DNA of 64,000 nucleotides from Ephydatia muelleri (GCA_013339895.1 JABACO010000001.1:27386015-27450014), one strand, 5' to 3'. Counted from the first letter of the stretch, positions 1-10,510 are shown. Numbers and translations are program-made. The notes: generated by a model not told the origin, from the letters alone.

Positions 1-475
1 GCAAATTGCCAGGACAGCGCAGCGTCCGCGGACTTGGATTTCAGGTAAGTTCACCGGCCATGGAATAGCAAGTCGTCGCTGATATACTAAGACACATCGA
101 TTAAGCTGTATTGCATCGCGAGGATATGGTGGAAGCCCCACTGAAATATAGGTAAGGCATATTTCAGAATTCTAGCAGTCAGAAGGAAGATCAGCACTTC
201 AGTTCGGCTTGATGAAAGGTAAGCGATTGTGCGCTTTTTTCTAACGCAATCACGACCATGTATCGCGGCAGAGTTCGATGAAGACCTTCACGCTATTGTC
301 GCTACAGTTAAAGGTAGAGCCTTAAATTCATAATCCTATTTATTCACCCTACCACCATATCCTCCTTTTACTAGGTGGTACAAGCGAACTCAGGGTAATT
401 GAAGGCTATTAAGCTCAACAGCGTACGTCCTACCTATGTCTTGTTATGCTCTTTTCCTGCTGTAGCATTTGGTAA
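1..475. other. No gene recognised; splice-donor-like sites only
   Basis: No recognisable coding sequence. Strong donor-like strings occur near 42-50 (CAGGTAAGT), 150-156 and 218-223 (AAGGTAAGC), and a pyrimidine-rich acceptor-like stretch ends in TAG near 464. These could belong to untranslated exons, but nothing confirms it. Confidence 0.4.
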
Positions 476-814
476 AAAGGTTTGTTATGCAGACAGAAGA
501 AAGGCTATTGTGGCGTAGTTGTGGGAGAAAGGGTGCCAAATGCTGATAGAAGAAGAGAAGCAGTTATGGGGGACATCAAGCCTACAATGATGTCAGAAGA
601 GGAGAGCGACGACCAGAACGCTCAAACTCTACAACGTCGCCGTCCGTTGTGACGTTCTGACACGCTAAATGACTTGATTGATGACTTGGATGAACGAATA
701 AAAGGAACTAGCAACTCGAGGCTCCATCCATAGAAGCAGAGAGTTGAAGGACCGCTCTTAGACGCATCCAGTCCACCAACTGCACAACCCTGGATGATTC
801 GAGAGAAAGCTTGA
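476..814 (+). pseudogene. Decayed ORF of a transposon-like family with an 'RRP..RSDTLN' motif
   Basis: One frame (in phase with the ATG at 566) stays protein-like across two in-frame stops. It reads GERVPNADRRREAVMGDIKP, an acidic EEESDD stretch, a TGA after RRRPL, then RSDTLNDLIDDLDERIKG, a TAG, and a K/R-rich tail ending at 812-814. The order acidic patch, RRP-x-RS-x-LN-x-LI-x-LDE, basic tail resembles a module I know from uncharacterised proteins of sponges and cnidarians, often transposon-associated; that match is from memory. The two stops show that this copy is dead. The first stop lies inside the motif, which suggests point decay rather than splicing. Family assignment is tentative. 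Confidence 0.4.
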
Positions 815-1260
815 ACGTTATAACGCATTTTATGTTTTCTTTTATCGATTGTATTGATAATTTTATTATAAATTTGATCATGAGTACACAAATAGAAACA
901 AGCTAGTATACAGTGAACAGATTCGGAGACGTTTCCAAATATGTGCTGAGTACGGAAGCGGACATGGTGCACGGAGACATATGTTAACAAACCCATAATA
1001 AGCGCACGTGATAGTATCGAGTATACGCAAAATATACGACATGAGATTCTGGTTCTATCCGCAAAATATACCAATGCGTATTCTTTGCGTATAGCATGTG
1101 TATATTCATATGTATATTTAGCATATACGCAGAGTATACACTATCGTATATCCAACTTGTAGCACAGTGGAAGATGAGCAATTTGGAAAAATCATGTTTT
1201 AAAGCCATATGATTTAACGCAATCAATGCATTTCCTGATGTACAACTGACAAAAATCAAT
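815..1260. other. AT-rich intergenic DNA
   Basis: No gene seen. The stretch around 1020-1145 repeats 'gcaaaatatac', 'gtatattcata' and similar TATAC/GTATA strings, giving a loosely periodic AT-rich segment. Confidence 0.5.
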
Positions 1261-1890
1261 GAAATGGATATCTATAAAGTTTGCACTTAAAACCAAAACC
1301 ATATTATAAGGTATCATGTACAGTACATGTACTTGATTAGAAATCAAGCTGATCAAATCATACATTTTAACATGATGGTATTTGGGAATGAGTATAACCT
1401 TTGTTATTATTTTAGAAAGTAGCCACATCTAAGCACACTAACACCAGATCAGTTATATGCTCCACAGCTCAGGCCACAGTCATGTGAGAGGAGTTTCATT
1501 GGAATGCAACCTGAATCCTAACAAGTAGCATTAAATGTATGTTGGTGAAAATGCATAATAGAATGACGATAAATGTACCATATCACAATGGCAGCTCTGC
1601 CAGGAGATTGTGTTTACTGTACAGAATGAAAAGAAAACTAGTTTCACTCGACAAATTGTTTCTGGCATAAGCTACCATTCATGCAGTGTGCCTTGTTATA
1701 CCTTTAATGAAAGGTGATTTAATGTGTACATGTACTTCTCTTTTCAAAAGAACAAACTTCCCAACATTTGGCATAATTACCTTTAACTCATTTGTGCTAA
1801 AATATAACATGGATTGCATAATTATGAAATGATTAGCACCATTGCAGCAAATTTAAAACTTCTGTTGTTAAATTCAGCAAAAGAATATAT
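1261..1890. repeat. Dispersed repeat, copy 1 (5' half)
   Basis: Bases 1261-1480 match 4191-4400 in the same orientation with moderate divergence. Shared blocks include 'ggatatctataaagtttgca', 'cttgattagaaatcaagctg' and 'ttattttagaaa'. Bases 1801-1885 are also repeated at 2938-3016 (shared 'aatataacatggattg' and 'gaaatgattagca'). At about 1890 the repeat passes into the fold-back arm, in the same order as in copy 2. No coding sequence seen. Confidence 0.65.
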
Positions 1891-1908
1891 GGGTCAGTTT
1901 CCGAGAAA

Positions 1909-2663
1909 ATGAAAAGTGGCGTATGTATATAAAAAGCTTCACATTTGAATCGCTAAAACTCCATAACGGTTTAAGCTATCAACTTCCTATTTCGAACACT
2001 TTGTGCCACACCACTTCTCTCTAAGAAACACGACTTTGATGTCTTATCCTTGCTCCTTGCCAACGTTACAAGGCACAGTACACCGAGGGGTTCAAAATCC
2101 AGGTAGCTCCCTGCAGGAATGTCCAAATCGCTTCAAAATCGATATGCACGTAAAGGAGTCCCGTCACTATTGATTCCTGCAGATTGTTGATTTTTACCTT
2201 ATCCGTTATGGAGATACAGCAATGCAAAGCAAGTCCACGTTTCCTGCTCGAATCGCGCCTGTCTCAGTCCTTGAACTGCTTCCATTCTCCGGAGTGGGTC
2301 TGAGAAAGGCGCGATTCGAGCGGGAAATGTGGACTTGCTTTGCATCCATAACGGATAAGGTAGAAATCAACGATCTGCAGAAGTCAATAGTGACAGGACT
2401 CCTTTACGTGCATATCGATTTTGAAGCGATTTGGACATTCCTGCAGGGATCTACCTGGATTTTGAACCCCTCGGTGTACTGTGCCTTGCAACGTCGGCAA
2501 GGAGCAAGGATAAGACACCAAAGTCGAGTTTCTTAGAGAGAAGTGGTGTGGCACGAAGTATTCGAAATAGGAAGTTGATAGCTAAAACCGTTATGGAGTT
2601 TTAGCGATTGAAACGTGAAGCATTTTTATAACTTTATATATATATATACACCACTTTTCATTC
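1909..2663. repeat. Large fold-back palindrome, arms of about 360 bp
   Basis: The left arm (about 1909-2267) is the reverse complement of the right arm (about 2300-2663), with a loop of about 32 bp. The arms look roughly 90% identical by eye. Landmarks pair throughout: 'gaaaagtgg' with 'ccacttttc' at the ends, 'aggaatgtccaaatcgcttc' with its complement mid-arm, and 'ctcgaatcgcgcc' with 'ggcgcgattcgag' beside the loop. A further paired string, 'gggtcagtttccgagaaaa' (1890) and its complement (2831), lies outside, separated from the right arm by about 165 unpaired bases. A transcript would form a long hairpin. An older single-arm copy lies at 4454-4715. Confidence 0.85.
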
Positions 2664-2683
2664 ATCAAATTCTTTGAGTAGTG

Positions 2684-2850
2684 CTAAAAGTTCAATCTTC
2701 TGTCTTCCAACTGCTCGTTAATCATCAACTGCTTGCTCGCCTCTGCATCACTGTTCCAGACTACCAGGTCGTCTCCCTCTGTATCATCTTCTACTTCCTC
2801 TTCGTTCCCAGCCCATAAACTCTGTGTGACTTTTCTCGGAAACTGACCCA
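2684..2850 (-). other. Possible acidic coding fragment between palindrome and its outer arm
   Basis: On the minus strand, downstream of a conserved MGQFPRK-like reading, the frame encodes a short acidic peptide (NEEEVEDDTEGDDLVVWNS) and stays open to a stop at about 2684. It lies exactly in the stretch that interrupts the palindrome's outer arm. No domain is recognised. It could be a real exon scrap or chance. Confidence 0.2.
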
Positions 2851-3266
2851 TATAGTTATAGTAAGGTCCTACATGTACATACATGTATTATAAGCGTCAG
2901 TAGACCAAATAGTCAAAATTACCTAATTTTTTTAATTAATATAACATGGATTGTATTATGCGGAGATTGTTGTGAAATGATTAGCATATTGCAGCAATTT
3001 TTTAACTGTTAAATTCTAGTGATAGCAAGGTTCTAAATATTACAAGTGTCAGTACATCAAATAGACAGATTAATCTTATTCTTTTAATGTTGCCAGTAAT
3101 TTGCAAGACATCTAAACAAATTACTTGTACATTTATAACACCCTCCATCCAAATGCTTTGTTTGTGGACATATAGATAAAGCAGATTAAAAAATAGAGCA
3201 AAACCGTATGCCATATAATACAGAAAATGCCAGAAACACAAGTAACAGACAGCTAAGTACACAAAC

Positions 3267-3638
3267 CTGACTCCTTTTTGAACAAATAGGTAAAGTTGGC
3301 CTTGGTCCCATTCCCAGCTCCATTGACAGCAAAGAATGTAAAGTGAATTCGATCACCATAATCCATGATGGTCTTGTTTTGTCCTCCATTTGTACCATTT
3401 AATGAATGGTCAGTGAAATCAACTGTTGAGTTGCATTGATTTGTTCCATGGAAGGTGCAGTCTGGATTACTGGAGATGTTCTTACATCTATACGTTATAT
3501 TGGTACACAGGGTGTAATAGAATATATCAGGAGAGTCAGTGACATCAAGAGAGAATGGAGCACCCCAGGAGAGTAAGAAAGTGGTGTTGGAGGTGTTGGA
3601 TATATTTACAGAGAAGTTGCTCGGAGAGTCAAGAGGAC
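3267..3638 (-). CDS. Fibronectin type III-like exon (minus-strand Ig/FnIII gene)
   Basis: A minus-strand exon begins after the acceptor 'cctctcag' and ends before the donor 'gtttgt', giving 372 nt in a phase 1-1 exon. It encodes an N-glycosylation-rich module with the core LLSWGAPFSLDV, then a YYTLCTN block, a Cys-containing middle and HFTFFAVNGAGNG near the end. The Trp-plus-Ala-Pro start and the 'AVNGAGNG' end are typical of fibronectin type III domains. The exon is a close paralogue of the one at 42562-42936, with the same splice phases and the same length within 3 nt. By analogy it should follow the Ig exon at 11788-12114 in the same gene. No downstream exon was found, so the gene may be broken or may use diverged terminal exons. 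Confidence 0.72.
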
Positions 3639-4190
3639 CTGAGAGGTAATCAAGAACAATAGTTATCAACATTGAAATTGCGTGGGAAGAGATGGCTGGT
3701 TTTGTGGGGGAGAGGGACAGAATGTCATGGAAGCATATACAGCACACTGTATTTAAACAAAGATGATCATCATACACTGCACAATGATCATCTTCTACCC
3801 TTAGAAAGTATTCCAGGCAGAGGCATACAGATAATGAAAATGAGTGGAAACGCTGAGAGATGCAGTTTGATAGAAAGGAAGACATGAGAATAGAAAATGA
3901 TTGAAGAGAGGTGTAGAGAAGGTGAAGGGACCGGGTGGAGCCACAAAGGAGATTGGGACTAAAATAATGAGGGCTCCAAGAAAAGTGGACTAAATTTGTT
4001 ATGTTAGTTGACAAGGGCAATACTTAATTGTACCTAATCATTGTTGTGAGCAAAATGAAGGCTTGTGGTATCGCAGAAGAAAGATTGTCAGTGAAGCAGG
4101 TGATATGGAATGAGGTTTCATGGTACAAGGACCAAGGACAATACAACACATGATTTTGCTATCATCAAACGAACAGACTTCTTTCAGCCA

Positions 4191-4715
4191 CGAATGGATA
4201 TCTATAAAGTTTGCACCTAACCAAAACCACATCACAAAGTATAGTGTACATTAAGTGTACTTGATTAGAAATCAAGCTGATCGAAACATGAAAAGATTTT
4301 ACATGCTGGGTCTAATGAGAATTTTTGGTTCTTTATTTTAGAAACTAGCTTATTAAACCCCCACAGCTAAGTACACAAACACCAGGTCACAACTGATGAC
4401 AGCAAATAGGTATGACACTTTGTCAAGACCTACATGTACAAGGTAAATTATAATTGGGACAGTTTCCAAGAAAATCGCATCATGGATATATAATAAAATG
4501 TTATAGAAATGCATCATGTTTGAAATTCTATGTCAGAACTGTTATTGCTATCAACTTCCAATTTTCAACACTTCATAAGTACACAATTTGTCTATGTGAA
4601 AAAAATATTTTGGTGTCCTACACAAGCACAGTTCATAACCACCATATCTTCATGTTGGAGTGTTTTAATCACTTCAAATTCAGTGGGTGCATAGTGGGGT
4701 CCTGTTGCTATTGAT
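4191..4715. repeat. Dispersed repeat, copy 2 (both halves)
   Basis: Bases 4191-4400 match 1261-1480. Bases 4454-4715 match the left arm of the fold-back (1890-2180): shared 'gacagtttccaagaaaat', 'gctatcaacttcc' and 'ggggtcctgttgctattgat'-like strings, with heavy divergence. The element is therefore a long repeat, present here without the inverted duplication. Confidence 0.6.
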
Positions 4716-4899
4716 ATATTGTGTTTTTGTTTTGAAAGCCTGTACTTTTGTTTAGAGAATGATTTATTTAAGTTTATGTTGACTTGACAAATATTGCGTT
4801 CCTCCTGAACTGTACATGTACATATATGGGTATGTCATTATTCAATCCAACGGATACACAGTGAATAGAATAATGTAGAGTGAATAGTGAATGTCATTA

Positions 4900-5045
4900 T
4901 TCTTCACACACAACACACACACACACACAATACACACACACAATACACACACACAATACACACACTAGTACCACTTACATTGACTGTGGGTTCCTATTTC
5001 AAACAGTTTTCACATAGCGTAAATGTGCATGAATGTACACACCTG

Positions 5046-5084
<39 letters not shown>

Positions 5085-5305
5085 CACACACACACAGACT
5101 GAGCTTGTACCACTTTCAGTGATGTTGGTTCTGATTTCTCACACTGTTTTCACAAAACGTACATGTGCATGAATGTACACACCTGTGCACACACAGACAG
5201 GGCTAGTACAACTTGCAGTGACTTTGGGTTCCTGTACAACATATTTGTCACACACACACGTGCACACACACGTGCACACACACACACACACACACACTGG
5301 CACTT
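4900..5305. repeat. CA microsatellites separated by a conserved spacer
   Basis: (CA)n tracts at about 4905-4970, 5048-5095 and 5248-5298 alternate with diverged copies of a spacer containing 'gtaccacttncagtgatgtt', 'tttcacannncgta' and 'gtgcatgaatgtacacacct'. Another near-identical spacer copy lies at 10684-10790, and a reverse-oriented scrap lies near 14760. No gene is present. Confidence 0.8.
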
Positions 5306-5620
5306 GCACTGATGTTGGGTTCTTATTTGTCACACAGGTTTTCACAAAGCATGTTATGTGCATGAGCACTCTTCCATTATTATGTAAGTAGTTTGTTTAG
5401 TGAGTAAACAATGTTTAATGTTCTAATGAAGGGTGAATGTACCATATCCCTTACTTCACGCAGGGCATGGGAAAGGATATGGTAACAAAAGGCAGATTTG
5501 TCTAGGGATATAGGTCAAACCTTGCCACTTTCCTATAATCCTGTTCCCAAGTGATATGGTTCCAGGTACTACATATTTAAAGGGTGTTCTTGGGGAAGTA
5601 CTCATTCAGTCTCATAGCTA
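5306..5620. other. Intergenic or intronic spacer
   Basis: No coding signal. Composition changes sharply from AT-rich to GC-rich near 5620-5640, which probably marks the left edge of the DIRS-like element. Confidence 0.5.
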
Positions 5621-5935
5621 GCCCGCTATCGACGACCTGATCTCGGGACACCTTCGTTGGACGAAGACTCCGAGACTACCGACATACCCGGAGCTGGTTC
5701 GATCCCTGTCCCGCCGATCCTTGACCTCGGCGGTGCTCACGAGCCGCCCGAGTCGATCGCGCCGCACGACTCGGCGATCAGCTAGGCCTTCCGATCCCGC
5801 TCCCGACGTCCCAAAGCGGTGTTACCTGCTACAAGCATTACCAGTCCATGGCACGCGCGCCACCATCACACTGGTCACCACTTACCAATGCGCTCACCGC
5901 AGCCACACGCCGTCGCGGTCATGAGCCATCCATGA

Positions 5936-6109
5936 ACGGTCGGTCACAAACGAGCCCGCAGCAACCACCACACCGACTCTTATAGCCGATCTTCAGGCAA
6001 GCGGCGCCACTACCGTCACCCCTCCTCATCGAGCAGTTCCAACAGCAGCTCTGAGTCGAGCAGCAGCCCCTACCTCAGCAGTGAGGCGGCAGAAGTTGCG
6101 GCGTGACAG
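5936..6109 (+). pseudogene. DIRS gag N-terminal region, Arg/Ser-rich
   Basis: This open stretch encodes a basic segment (SYSRSSGKRRHYRH) followed by a long serine-rich run and an acidic-hydrophobic end, then TGA. Upstream DNA (5640-5930) is GC-rich with many CGA/CGC triplets but is broken in all frames. RS-rich N-termini are common in DIRS gag proteins. The link to the gag core at 6700 is interrupted by the 34-bp minisatellite. Confidence 0.5.
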
Positions 6110-6238
6110 TAGACATCGTTACCACCACAAGTGTCGGGACCACAGCCCACAGGGAGCTCCCTTCACCACCTTCATCCCCACCTCACCAAAAAGAGAAGCA
6201 AGGTAAATACTCTAACTTTTCCCACCTCCTCCCACCCA

Positions 6239-6671
6239 TAGATGACTACTCCCTGCCAGCTCCTCCCATCCATAGATGACCACTCCCTGCCAGCTCCTCC
6301 CACCCATAGATGACTACTCCCTGCCAGCTCCTCCCATCCATAGATGACCACTCCCTGCCAGCTCCTCCCATCCATAGATGACTACTCCCTGCCAGCTCCT
6401 CCCATCCATAGATGACCACTCCTTGCCAGCTCCTCCCATCCATAGATGACTACTCTCTTCCAGCTCCTCCCACCCATAGATGACCACTCCCTGCCAGCTC
6501 CTCCCACCCATAGATGACTACTCCCTTCCAGCTCCTCCCACTCATAGATGACCACTCCCTGCCAGCTCCTCCCACCCATAGATGACCACTCCCTGCCAGC
6601 TCCTCCCACCCATAGATGCCTACTCCCTGCCAGCTCCTCCCATCCATAGATGACCACTCCCTGCCAGCTCC
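6239..6671. repeat. 34-bp minisatellite, about 13 copies
   Basis: The unit starts 'tagatgactactccctgcc' and continues 'agctcctcccatcca'. Starts fall every 34 bp from 6239 to 6647. Units vary between 'gactac' and 'gaccac' and between 'catcca' and 'caccca', often alternating. Because 34 is not a multiple of three, the array gives long but meaningless antisense reading frames (GRSWQGVVIYGWEELAGS-like). Confidence 0.93.
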
Positions 6672-6699
6672 CGCTGGAAAGAAAAAACACAGACGCCAG

Positions 6700-7200
6700 G
6701 TATCCGACCTCCCCACTTGGCTGGAGGCCTGGAATGTTCATCAGGGTCTAGGCTGCTCCTGACACTGCTCTAGCATTTCAGGTACCAGTGCATCATCTGC
6801 CAGCTCTTCGCCACCTATGGTCCGGCTGCTGCTCTAAAGTACGACAGGCACTTTAGGCAAGCAGCAGCATGGTTAAAGAAGGACCATCCCCTTCACTGGG
6901 ATGCTCTGAAAGATGATTTGCTGGTGTGGTGTGTGACTAACCCGCCCTTTGGGGCCAGGCAGCAGACCACCCCCTTCCCTCGCCATGGAGCCCCAGCACC
7001 CCCAGGAGGCTCGGCTGCTGGAAGCCCCTCACTCAGTGTCTTACACCCCAGCTGGCAAGGAGATCTGCCACCGTTTCAACGCTGGAAGATGTCCCAAAGG
7101 TGCAGACTGCACCTTTCTTCACAAGTGCTGGGTCCCCAGCTGTGGGGGAACCCATTCTGCCAGCACTTGCCCTCGTAGTCCCCCTGTGGCCACATGAGCT
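6700..7200 (+). pseudogene. DIRS gag core with CCCH zinc finger
   Basis: The segment reads DLPTWLEAWN, breaks frame, then continues with CIICQLFATYGPAAALKYD, FRQAAAWLKKDHPLHWDALK and VWCVTNPPFG. It ends in a zinc-binding array near 7065-7170: C-x7-C-x5-C-x3-H (CHRFNAGRCPKGADCTFLH), followed by further Cys/His residues (KCWVPSCGGTHSASTC). This layout is characteristic of DIRS-type gag proteins, where the finger is thought to bind the element's RNA. At least one frameshift separates the WLEAW part from the rest, and the frame changes again at the end. It sits directly upstream of the RT region, as expected for a DIRS polycistron. Confidence 0.75.
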
Positions 7201-7239
7201 CCAACGAGCTCACTCACCATTATGGCACTTAGGTTTTGA

Positions 7240-8185
7240 GCAAGAACTAAAGCATCCTAACAAAGCCTGGGTCTTTCGGCTGCTTCACGATATTGACTTC
7301 GGTGTATCCAGTGGTTACAAAGGACCATGCCTCCCCTATCAGGCATGCAACTGGTTTCGGCACTGGCACACCAAGAAGACATCGATGCAGAACTTGACAA
7401 GGAGGTGCAAGCTCGAAAAGTTCTAGGCCCTTTCCCCTCCACCCTTCGGGAAACCTCAGGACCTCGGGGTTGGGAGTGGTACCCAAAAATGAACAACAAG
7501 TGCAGGGTGATTCTCCACCTTTTCGCACCAGAAGGCCACAGCGTCAAAGACTTCATCATCAGAGAGGAGTTCACCATCCACTACTCCACCATGGACGATG
7601 CCGTGGCTCTCCTTGGCAGGCTTGACAGAGGAGCCCTCATGGCTAAGCTGGACCTGCAGGCAGCATTCCGCATGGTCCCAGTCCTGGCCTCTGAGTGGGA
7701 GCTGCTGCGAATGTACTGGCATGACAAATATCACGTGGACACCTGCCTCCCCTTTGGCGTACGCTCTGCCCCCAGCATCTTCGACAACCTTGCCTGGCCC
7801 TGCACTGGATCCTGCAGCACAACTATGGAGCCACCCTCCTGCACTACCTGGATTACTTCCTCCTGCTCGGTCCGCCTGGCTTGCCCACCTTTTAGGACTC
7901 CATGTCTACCATGCTGCAAGTCTGCATTTAACTGGGCATGCCGGTCGCCATGGAGAAGTCAGAAGGACCAGCCACCTGTCTAACCTTCTTGGGCAGCTGG
8001 ACTCCTCGCTACAACAACTCACGCTACCCCCCTGACCAAGCTGCAGGACATAACTTCCCTCACCAAATCTTGGTTGGGCAAGCGGCCATCCACCAAGAGG
8101 TCCCTCATTGGCAAACTCGCATTTGCCACTAAGATTGTTCCAGCTGGCCGCCTCTTCTTACATCGCCTGATCCACCTATCATGAC
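7240..8185 (+). pseudogene. DIRS reverse transcriptase, frameshifted, catalytic YLDD changed to YLDY
   Basis: The N-terminal part has HPNKAWVFRLLHDIDFGVSS and GYKGPC. After a frame change come KVLGPFP, the CRVILHLFAPEGHSV block, LMAKLDLQAAFRMVPV (first catalytic Asp), and VDTCLPFGVRSAPSIFD, all RT fingers/palm motifs. A one-base shift near 7797 moves the frame to HWILQHNYGATLLHYLDYF. The catalytic box there reads YLDY where active enzymes have YLDD, so the second metal-binding Asp is lost. Further on, past a stop, the connection region reads SLIGKLAFATKIVPAGRLFL, a typical DIRS motif. The RT would have copied the element's RNA in the cytoplasm or nucleus; this copy cannot. Confidence 0.82.
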
Positions 8186-8309
8186 TATTTGCATATGTGC
8201 AGATTAGGGTATTTAAGTGCATTGATTGCCAATGTAAAGTCTGTCTGATACACGTTGTTATAAATGCTACACACCTATCTACCATCATCTCATTAGCTCA
8301 ACATAGATG

Positions 8310-8700
8310 CCAGAGCTGATGTTGCATGGTGGGATCGGTTTCTGCCATCCTGGAATGGTATCGCCATGTTTATTGCTCCAGATTGGAGAGATGCAGACTC
8401 TGTCAATCTTTACACCGATGCATCCGGTTCCCTAAAGTTTGGTGCATATTTCGACTGGGCTTGGATCAGAGGCCATTGACAAACCCACCAACAACCACCA
8501 GCGCACTCCATACAGTGGCAGGAGGTATTTGCCATTTTGGCTGCAGCACTCACATAGGGGCACCTTTTATCAGGGCAACACATACGATTCCATTGCGATA
8601 ACCTCTCCATCATCCAGGCATGGGCCAGCTAGTCCTCCAAACACCCAGGAATCATTGATCTGCTGAGGACAATGTTTTTAACGGCTGCTCAGCACCTTCA
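8310..8700 (+). pseudogene. DIRS RNase H domain, broken
   Basis: Readable pieces are ADVAWWDRFLPSWNG, LYTDASGSLKFGAYF (first catalytic Asp in TDASG), WQEVFAILAAALTWG (Glu), and FHCDNLSIIQAWAS (Asp in CDN). These are the three acidic positions of an RNase H fold in order. Stops fall after WIRGH and after QAWAS. About 120 bp of unrelated AT-rich DNA (8184-8305) separates it from the RT connection region and looks like an insertion. Confidence 0.75.
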
Positions 8701-8799
8701 CTGTCTCTCTGGCACACCTTCCGGGCCGGCTGAATAGCATCGCGGATGCCCTATCTCGTAACCAAATGTCACGGTTCTTCACCCATGCCCCACAGGCCA

Positions 8800-9727
8800 A
8801 CCGATGCTCGACACCTCTACCTCCACTGCTGGCAGAGCTCTAGAAGACCACCTGCAGCTCCTCATCACCAGGGCCGTGGCTCCATCAACCCCCTCCACCT
8901 ACAGGGCAGGGACCCGGAGGTACATCTCCTTCTGCCAGGCCTATGGCCTTAAATCTCTTCCCAGGTCCAAGCACACTATTGTGCTGTTTGGCACCTCAGC
9001 AGGACACTCCAGGCTAACACCATCCAGGTATACATAGCTGCAGTATCCCACCTCCACCTCTCTCAGGGCTTCAGTAGTCCCATCTCCAACAACCCCATGC
9101 TGAACCTGAGGCATCTAGTGACCTCAGGCCTAAGCGACTCCAACTCACCAACACCATGTTGGACAGGATGTTAGGTTTGCTAAACACTGACTCCCTGCTG
9201 ATGTTGAAGGCTGCCCTGACCCTTGGCTTCTTTGGTCTGCTGAGAGTCAGTGAGTTCACCATCACAAGCAGAAGGGCTTTTGACCTTAGGACACACCCCA
9301 CAAGGAAAGACCTTGCCTGGACCAAAGGCAGTCTCTGCTTCTTCATTAAACGGTCCAAAACAGACCAGGCTGGGAAAGGCACCACTATTTAAGTGGGCTG
9401 CACTGGTAGAACAACATGTCCCGTCTTGGCCATGCAAGCATACCTCAGCCACTGCAGGCCATGCAAGCGTGCTGCACCGTTTCACTTCCAGTCCGCATGA
9501 CCACCCTCAACCAGAACCTATCTATCCTGCAAGACCTGCTGCACAGATTAGGATACAATTCATCCCAGTACAATACCCACAGCTTGCGGATTGGTGCAGC
9601 AACTGCAGCAGCACAGGCAGGACTCCCTCCATCTACCATTCAAAGATTAGGACAATGGCGCAGCTCTGTCTTCACAACATATGCCCGACATCCCTTGACA
9701 CTTCCCAGTCACATGGCAAGAATAGTC
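8800..9727 (+). pseudogene. DIRS tyrosine recombinase, frameshifted
   Basis: The N-terminal SAM-like core-binding part is visible near 8816-8990 (STPSTYRAGTRRYISFCQAY). After a shift the catalytic domain resumes at about 9150 with LKAALTLGFFGLLRVSEFT (first catalytic Arg) and FIKRSKTDQ. After another break near 9392 the C-terminal part reads THSLRIGAATAAAQAGLPP, IQRLGQWRSS and TTYAR. It has the H-x-x-R pair and the probable nucleophile Tyr in TYAR. All catalytic residues are recognisable, but the reading frame changes at least three times. In DIRS elements this enzyme integrates a circular cDNA. Confidence 0.82.
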
Positions 9728-9732
9728 TCAGC

Positions 9733-10145
9733 CCTGACCTTCATCCCCTGCACACAGCCCCTGACCTTCATCCCCTACACACAGCCCCCTGACCTTCATC
9801 CCCTGCACACTGCCCCCTGACCTTCATCCCCTGCACACAGCCCCCTGACCTTCATCCCCTGCACACAGCCCCCTGACCTTCATCCCCTGCACACAGCCCC
9901 CTGACCTTCATCCCCTGCACACAGCCCCCTGACCTTCATCCCCTGCACACAGCCCCTGACCTTCATCCCCTGCACACAGCCCCCTGACCTTCATCCCCTG
10001 CACACAGCCCCCTGACCTTCATCCCCTGCACACAGCCCCCTGACCTTCATCCCCTGCACACAGCCCCCTGACCTTCATCCACTGCACACAGCCCCCTGAC
10101 CTTCATCCCCTGCACACAGCCCCCTGACCTTCATCCCCTGCCCAC
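9733..10145. repeat. 27-28-bp minisatellite, about 15 copies
   Basis: The unit reads 'gaccttcatcccctgcacac' plus 'agccccct', repeating every 27 or 28 bp directly after the recombinase C-terminus. Most units are identical; the first few carry the variants 'cctacac' and 'cacactgcc'. Confidence 0.93.
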
Positions 10146-10510
10146 ACATGTCTTCCTCCAGTGTATGCATTTGTACTTCCTACCTGGAACCATTCCCGTT
10201 AACCAATCCATTTGGGGGTATACACTTGGGCGACACCCTTCGGGCTTCTACCCTGACCAACCACCCAAGCCACTGACCGCGTCGTGGTGTGGCATATCTG
10301 GTCGAACCAAGGTTCCAGGTCGGTTCAGCGGTTGAGTGCCAACCGCTCGCCATGGTAGTGGCAAGTCTGGACACATCCAAGAGTAGCCTGCGCTACCCTT
10401 GGTCCCAGGCCGGCTTGACAGGGGGGCCTGCACCCCTGTCATATGCCTGACCGGTTCAGCCTGACCCCCTTATGGGTAAACCAGTTAACCAGTTAACCAG
10501 CTAACATTAG
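10146..10510. mobile_element. GC-rich 3' end of the DIRS-like element
   Basis: Noncoding GC-rich DNA containing short inverted pieces ('ggggggcctgcaccccc'-like) and a 'ggttaaccagttaaccag' type run near 10480-10505. It probably represents the element's 3' terminal region. I could not match it to the 5' end. Confidence 0.4.

Larger units (their letters stand above)
5620..10510 (+). mobile_element. Decayed DIRS-like (tyrosine-recombinase) retroelement
   Basis: This GC-rich block carries, in order on the plus strand, an R/S-rich segment, a gag with a CCCH zinc finger, a reverse transcriptase, an RNase H domain and a tyrosine recombinase. That order and the recombinase in place of a DDE integrase define the DIRS group. 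Every module has frameshifts or stops, so the copy is inactive. Two minisatellites (34 bp in the gag region, 27-28 bp after the recombinase) have expanded inside it. The borders are judged from base composition; I could not identify inverted terminal repeats or the internal complementary region. The element probably sits in an intron of a minus-strand Ig/FnIII gene, in antisense orientation. Confidence 0.8.

Noticed and set aside
6239..6671. CRISPR-like regular array
   Set aside because: Repeats are directly adjacent without unique spacers; this is a minisatellite in eukaryotic DNA.
6172..6741. Long overlapping minus-strand frames with repeated WQGVVIYGWEELAG-like peptide
   Set aside because: They are translations of the 34-bp minisatellite, open in several frames because the unit lacks stops.
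7247..7734. Minus-strand frames over the reverse transcriptase
   Set aside because: Shadows of the GC-rich RT coding strand, which has clear motif content on plus.
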